A stretch of 60,000 nt of DNA from Symbiodinium natans (Eukaryota > Sar > Dinophyceae > Suessiales > Symbiodiniaceae): positions 64,001-124,000 of the forward strand of contig CAJNDS010002677.1 of the NCBI GenBank assembly GCA_905221605.1. The letters are read 5' to 3'. Numbering within the stretch: position 1 is the first letter of the stretch; every line of letters begins with the position of its first letter. The notes under the pieces are model-generated. The model had not been told where the DNA came from, made no database searches, and was given only the letters and a program-made list of their open reading frames with translations. Made by a program: the position numbers and the translations under genes. This document shows, in pieces, positions 57,904-60,000 of this stretch.

Positions 57904-58910
57904 GGAGCCTTTGGATTCAGCTATCGTAGCCTGGAGACGGACAAGTGGGGCCAGTTAGCGGGTTTGGTGTCCAGGGGTTTTCAGCAGGGCTTTCTGTCTG
58001 TGGAGTCTAGCATGGTAGGCCTTTTCGAAGATGACGAACCCACCGACCCCTTGACTTTGGAGTATCTGGTGGTCCACAAAATGTTTCAGGCCCTTGCTTC
58101 CCCCAGCCCCAGCCCAAGTGACTGGGTTTTTGTCCTTCGAGGTTCGGAGGATCTTTCTGCAAACTCTTGCGAAGCTAAACCTAGGAATCTCAAGGTCTGT
58201 TCGGCCAATGTCACCCGATGGCGGTCGAGTCACCGGAAATGGGCCCACACCTTGTCCCCGGACATTCTTATGCTACAAGAACTTCACCTTACCAAAGAGG
58301 ACCTTAAGAGTGAGACTCGTCATTTGATGAATCTAGGGTTTGTGCTCTTTGGTGTTGCTAGCCCGAAAAGTGCCAAGGGCAACCCCCTAGGAGGTGTAGG
58401 GATTGCAGTCAAAAATCACTTGGGACCCAGGATCCTAGTGACTTTTCACGCCTCGCAAGGCTGTGGCTATGTTATTGTGGCGTTGCGTTCCAAAGGGGTT
58501 GATTTCAATTGGATCTCCTTGTACCTGGAAAGTGGGACTGGCTTGGATAGCCCAGTCAATGATCTTATCCTGTCCAACCTTACCCAACACTTGTCCCTCC
58601 TTCAAGGCATGTGGGTGGTTGGGGGGGACTTTAACGTTCCGATCAAGGACTTTCTTAACTCCAGGTACGAGGAAAGGTGGCAGGGCCGAGTGGTGGGCAG
58701 TGGGTCTCCTACGGCAGGAGGGGAGTCCGAGATTGACTTCTTTGTCGTCCACCCCAGTCTTCAGTCCCTGTCGACGGTCCGGCTGTCGTTTGACACTCCT
58801 TTCAAGCCTCACGGACTTCTAACTTTGGACGTGCCAGTGCACTCTCTTCAGCTGAGAGTCCCCACCATCAGGTCGGTGGTGTCCCCGGCTCCCTCCGCCT
58901 TCCACGCAAG
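57904..58910 (+). CDS. APE-type (EEP) endonuclease of a LINE
   Basis: Open in one frame from 57904 after a TAG. It shows the exonuclease-endonuclease-phosphatase motifs in order: Asn in NVTRW (58207), Glu in LQEL (58279), GGVGIAV, GDFN (58627-58635), SEIDFF with Asp 58735, and His in PHGLL (58810). This domain nicks target DNA to prime reverse transcription. An internal deletion of about 75-80 bp near 58910 shifts the frame, and copy 2 of the 3' half follows. The reading frame beyond 58910 is not the true one. Confidence 0.75.
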
Positions 58911-59606
58911 TTGGTTCAGTCTGATGCACAGGCCACTACAGGTAAAGGCTGGTGGGTCGACCTTCCCCGCCGGCCGTTGGCCTCACACCCCGTGGGGGGA
59001 GGTGCCTGGACGGGAGGGCCTATGGCCATCTGGGATAGATGGCGCACCTGGCTTCCAGCCTTACCCAACATTTGTCCCTCCTTCAAGGCATGTGGGTGGT
59101 TGGTGGGGACTTTAACGTTCCGATCCAGGACTTCCTTAAGTGCAGGTATGAAGAAAGGTGGCAGGGCCGAGTGGTGGGCAGTGGGTCCCCTACGGCGGGA
59201 GGGGACTCCGAGATTGACTTCTTTGTCGTCCATCCCAGTCTTCAGTCCCTGTCGACGGTCCGGCTGTCTTTTGACACTCCTTTTAAGCCTCATGGACTTC
59301 TAACCTTGGACGTGCCTGTGCACTCCCTTCAGTTGCGAGTCCCCACCATCAGGTCGGTGGTGTCCCCGGCTCCCTCCTCCTTCCACGCAAGCTCCCCAGT
59401 CCAGCTGGTCCAGATCTTGGATGTGGCGTTTCAGGAGGAGTCCACTATTGCCTTGGGCCAATGGTCCCGCGACGTTCAGTCGGAGGCCCAGGCCACCACA
59501 GGAAAGGGCTGGTGGGTCGACCTTCCCCGGTCGCACCCAGTTGGAGGCGGTGCCTGGACAGGAGGGGCTATGGCTATTTGGGACAGATGGCGCGCCTGGC
59601 TTCAGC
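58578..59606 (+). repeat. Tandem duplication of the endonuclease 3' half
   Basis: Copy 1 is 58578-59058 and copy 2 is 59059 to about 59606. They align over their length with roughly 6% differences. Copy 1 lacks about 75-80 bp that copy 2 keeps (near 59392-59475). The offset of 481 bp changes frame by one. Confidence 0.88.
59059..59606 (+). pseudogene. Duplicated endonuclease 3' half, copy 2
   Basis: Repeats GDFNVP, SEIDFFVV and PHGLLTLDV in another frame than copy 1. It then reads the segment missing from copy 1 (VQILDVAFQEESTIALGQWS) and GKGWWVDLPR. It has no endonuclease N-terminal half of its own, so it cannot be a second enzyme. A frame change back to the original one falls near 59587-59610. 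Confidence 0.65.
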
Positions 59607-60000
59607 CGATGACCGTAGCAGCCTCACTCGGGAGTTGGTGCCCCAGGTCGAGACAAAATATAAGGAAGCTTTGGCCTCCCAGACCTCTCAGAACTCCGAG
59701 TCTTACTCCAAGTGGCTGGAGGAGGCGCAAAATGATCACCTCCGCCCCCTTTACCGCTCCCTTCGAGCTGATGAGCAAACCTTGGAACGGCCATATCGGG
59801 AGTTCACTCCCCTGGCGCGGCCCTATAAACGGCTAGAATTTTGGTGTGAGGTCTGGCAGGGTAACCTGGTGTCGCCAGCCCCGCTCCAGGGGGAAGTATG
59901 GGATGCCTTGTGTGACTTAGCCCGGGAGCAGGTCCGTTCCCTGCCCAAGCATTCTGCTAGCTCCGTCGCCAAGATACGCGCCGCAAAAAATCCCAAAAAA
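59587..60000 (+). CDS. Linker ahead of the reverse transcriptase, partial
   Basis: Open to the window edge, in the same frame as endonuclease copy 1. It includes LTRELVPQVETKYKEALASQ, LRPLYRSLRADEQTLERPYR and VWDALCDLAREQVRSLPKHS. Helical and charged, like the linker between endonuclease and RT in LINEs. No RT motif is reached before base 60000. Confidence 0.55.
   Translation, partial: MARLASADDRSSLTRELVPQVETKYKEALASQTSQNSESYSKWLEEAQNDHLRPLYRSLRADEQTLERPYREFTPLARPYKRLEFWCEVWQGNLVSPAPLQGEVWDALCDLAREQVRSLPKHSASSVAKIRAAKNPKK

Larger units (their letters stand above)
56460..60000 (+). mobile_element. LINE-like non-LTR retrotransposon, rearranged, cut by the right edge
   Basis: In order on the plus strand: a zinc/coiled-coil ORF1 (56460-57182), a Cys-rich frame (57183-57809), an APE-type endonuclease (57904-58900), a duplicated endonuclease 3' half (59059-59606), and an open linker running to the window end. 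That is the usual order of ORF1, endonuclease, then reverse transcriptase. The RT core lies outside. Frameshifts and the duplication suggest this copy is dead. The 5' end is unclear and may include the direct repeats upstream. Confidence 0.7.

Overview
The window looks like nuclear DNA of a dinoflagellate, most likely of the Symbiodiniaceae type. I read this from four things. Short exons on the minus strand are separated by introns that start with GA, GC or GT, end in AG, and repeat AG|G at both edges. Both LTRs of the retrotransposon carry the 3' half of the dinoflagellate spliced leader. Long degenerate TTTAGGG/CCCTAAA tracts occur twice. Large intact copia-type and LINE-type retroelements sit in a moderately GC-rich background. 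No bacterial-style operons, rRNA genes or CRISPR arrays were seen.

Layout. From 1 to about 34 kb almost all recognisable coding sequence is tiny exons on the minus strand. Between 18.2 and 33.7 kb about twenty of them line up, in order, with the HEAT repeats of the axonemal dynein assembly factor DNAAF5 (HEATR2), which helps preassemble dynein arms for cilia and flagella. The start codon is at 33743 and the first donor is a canonical GTAAGA. Unassigned minus-strand exons continue below 18 kb, including one C-terminal exon with a stop at 16171. Two weak plus-strand exon candidates lie at 4.9-5.5 kb. The rest of this part is intron or intergenic sequence with microsatellites, minisatellites and G-runs.

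One intron of the DNAAF5-like gene appears to hold a 2.75 kb element at 24242-26996. It has 28 bp perfect terminal inverted repeats, is flanked by (TA)n, and encodes no protein. Inside are a decayed minisatellite, a 0.7 kb degenerate telomere-like tract, and three tandem copies of an approximately 283 bp unit built from long perfect hairpins.

From 34 to 38 kb there are only repeats, ending in a second telomere-like tract of about 950 bp. A complete Ty1/copia element follows (38225-47749): two LTRs about 2% diverged apart from indels, and one uninterrupted polyprotein of 2,636 codons. After RNase H this protein carries an unusual extension of about 670 residues with a zinc ribbon, an unrecognised domain and a charged coiled coil.

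From 47.7 to 60 kb everything codes on the plus strand: a frameshifted acidic gene with a WW domain, a frameshifted Trp-rich repeat protein with a zinc motif, two small ORFs, and a LINE-like retroelement. The LINE has a zinc/coiled-coil ORF1, a Cys-rich ORF, and an APE-type endonuclease whose 3' half is tandemly duplicated; it runs off the right edge before the reverse transcriptase core. Exon limits are read by eye from splice-site logic and protein similarity remembered from the families; none was checked by alignment or transcripts.
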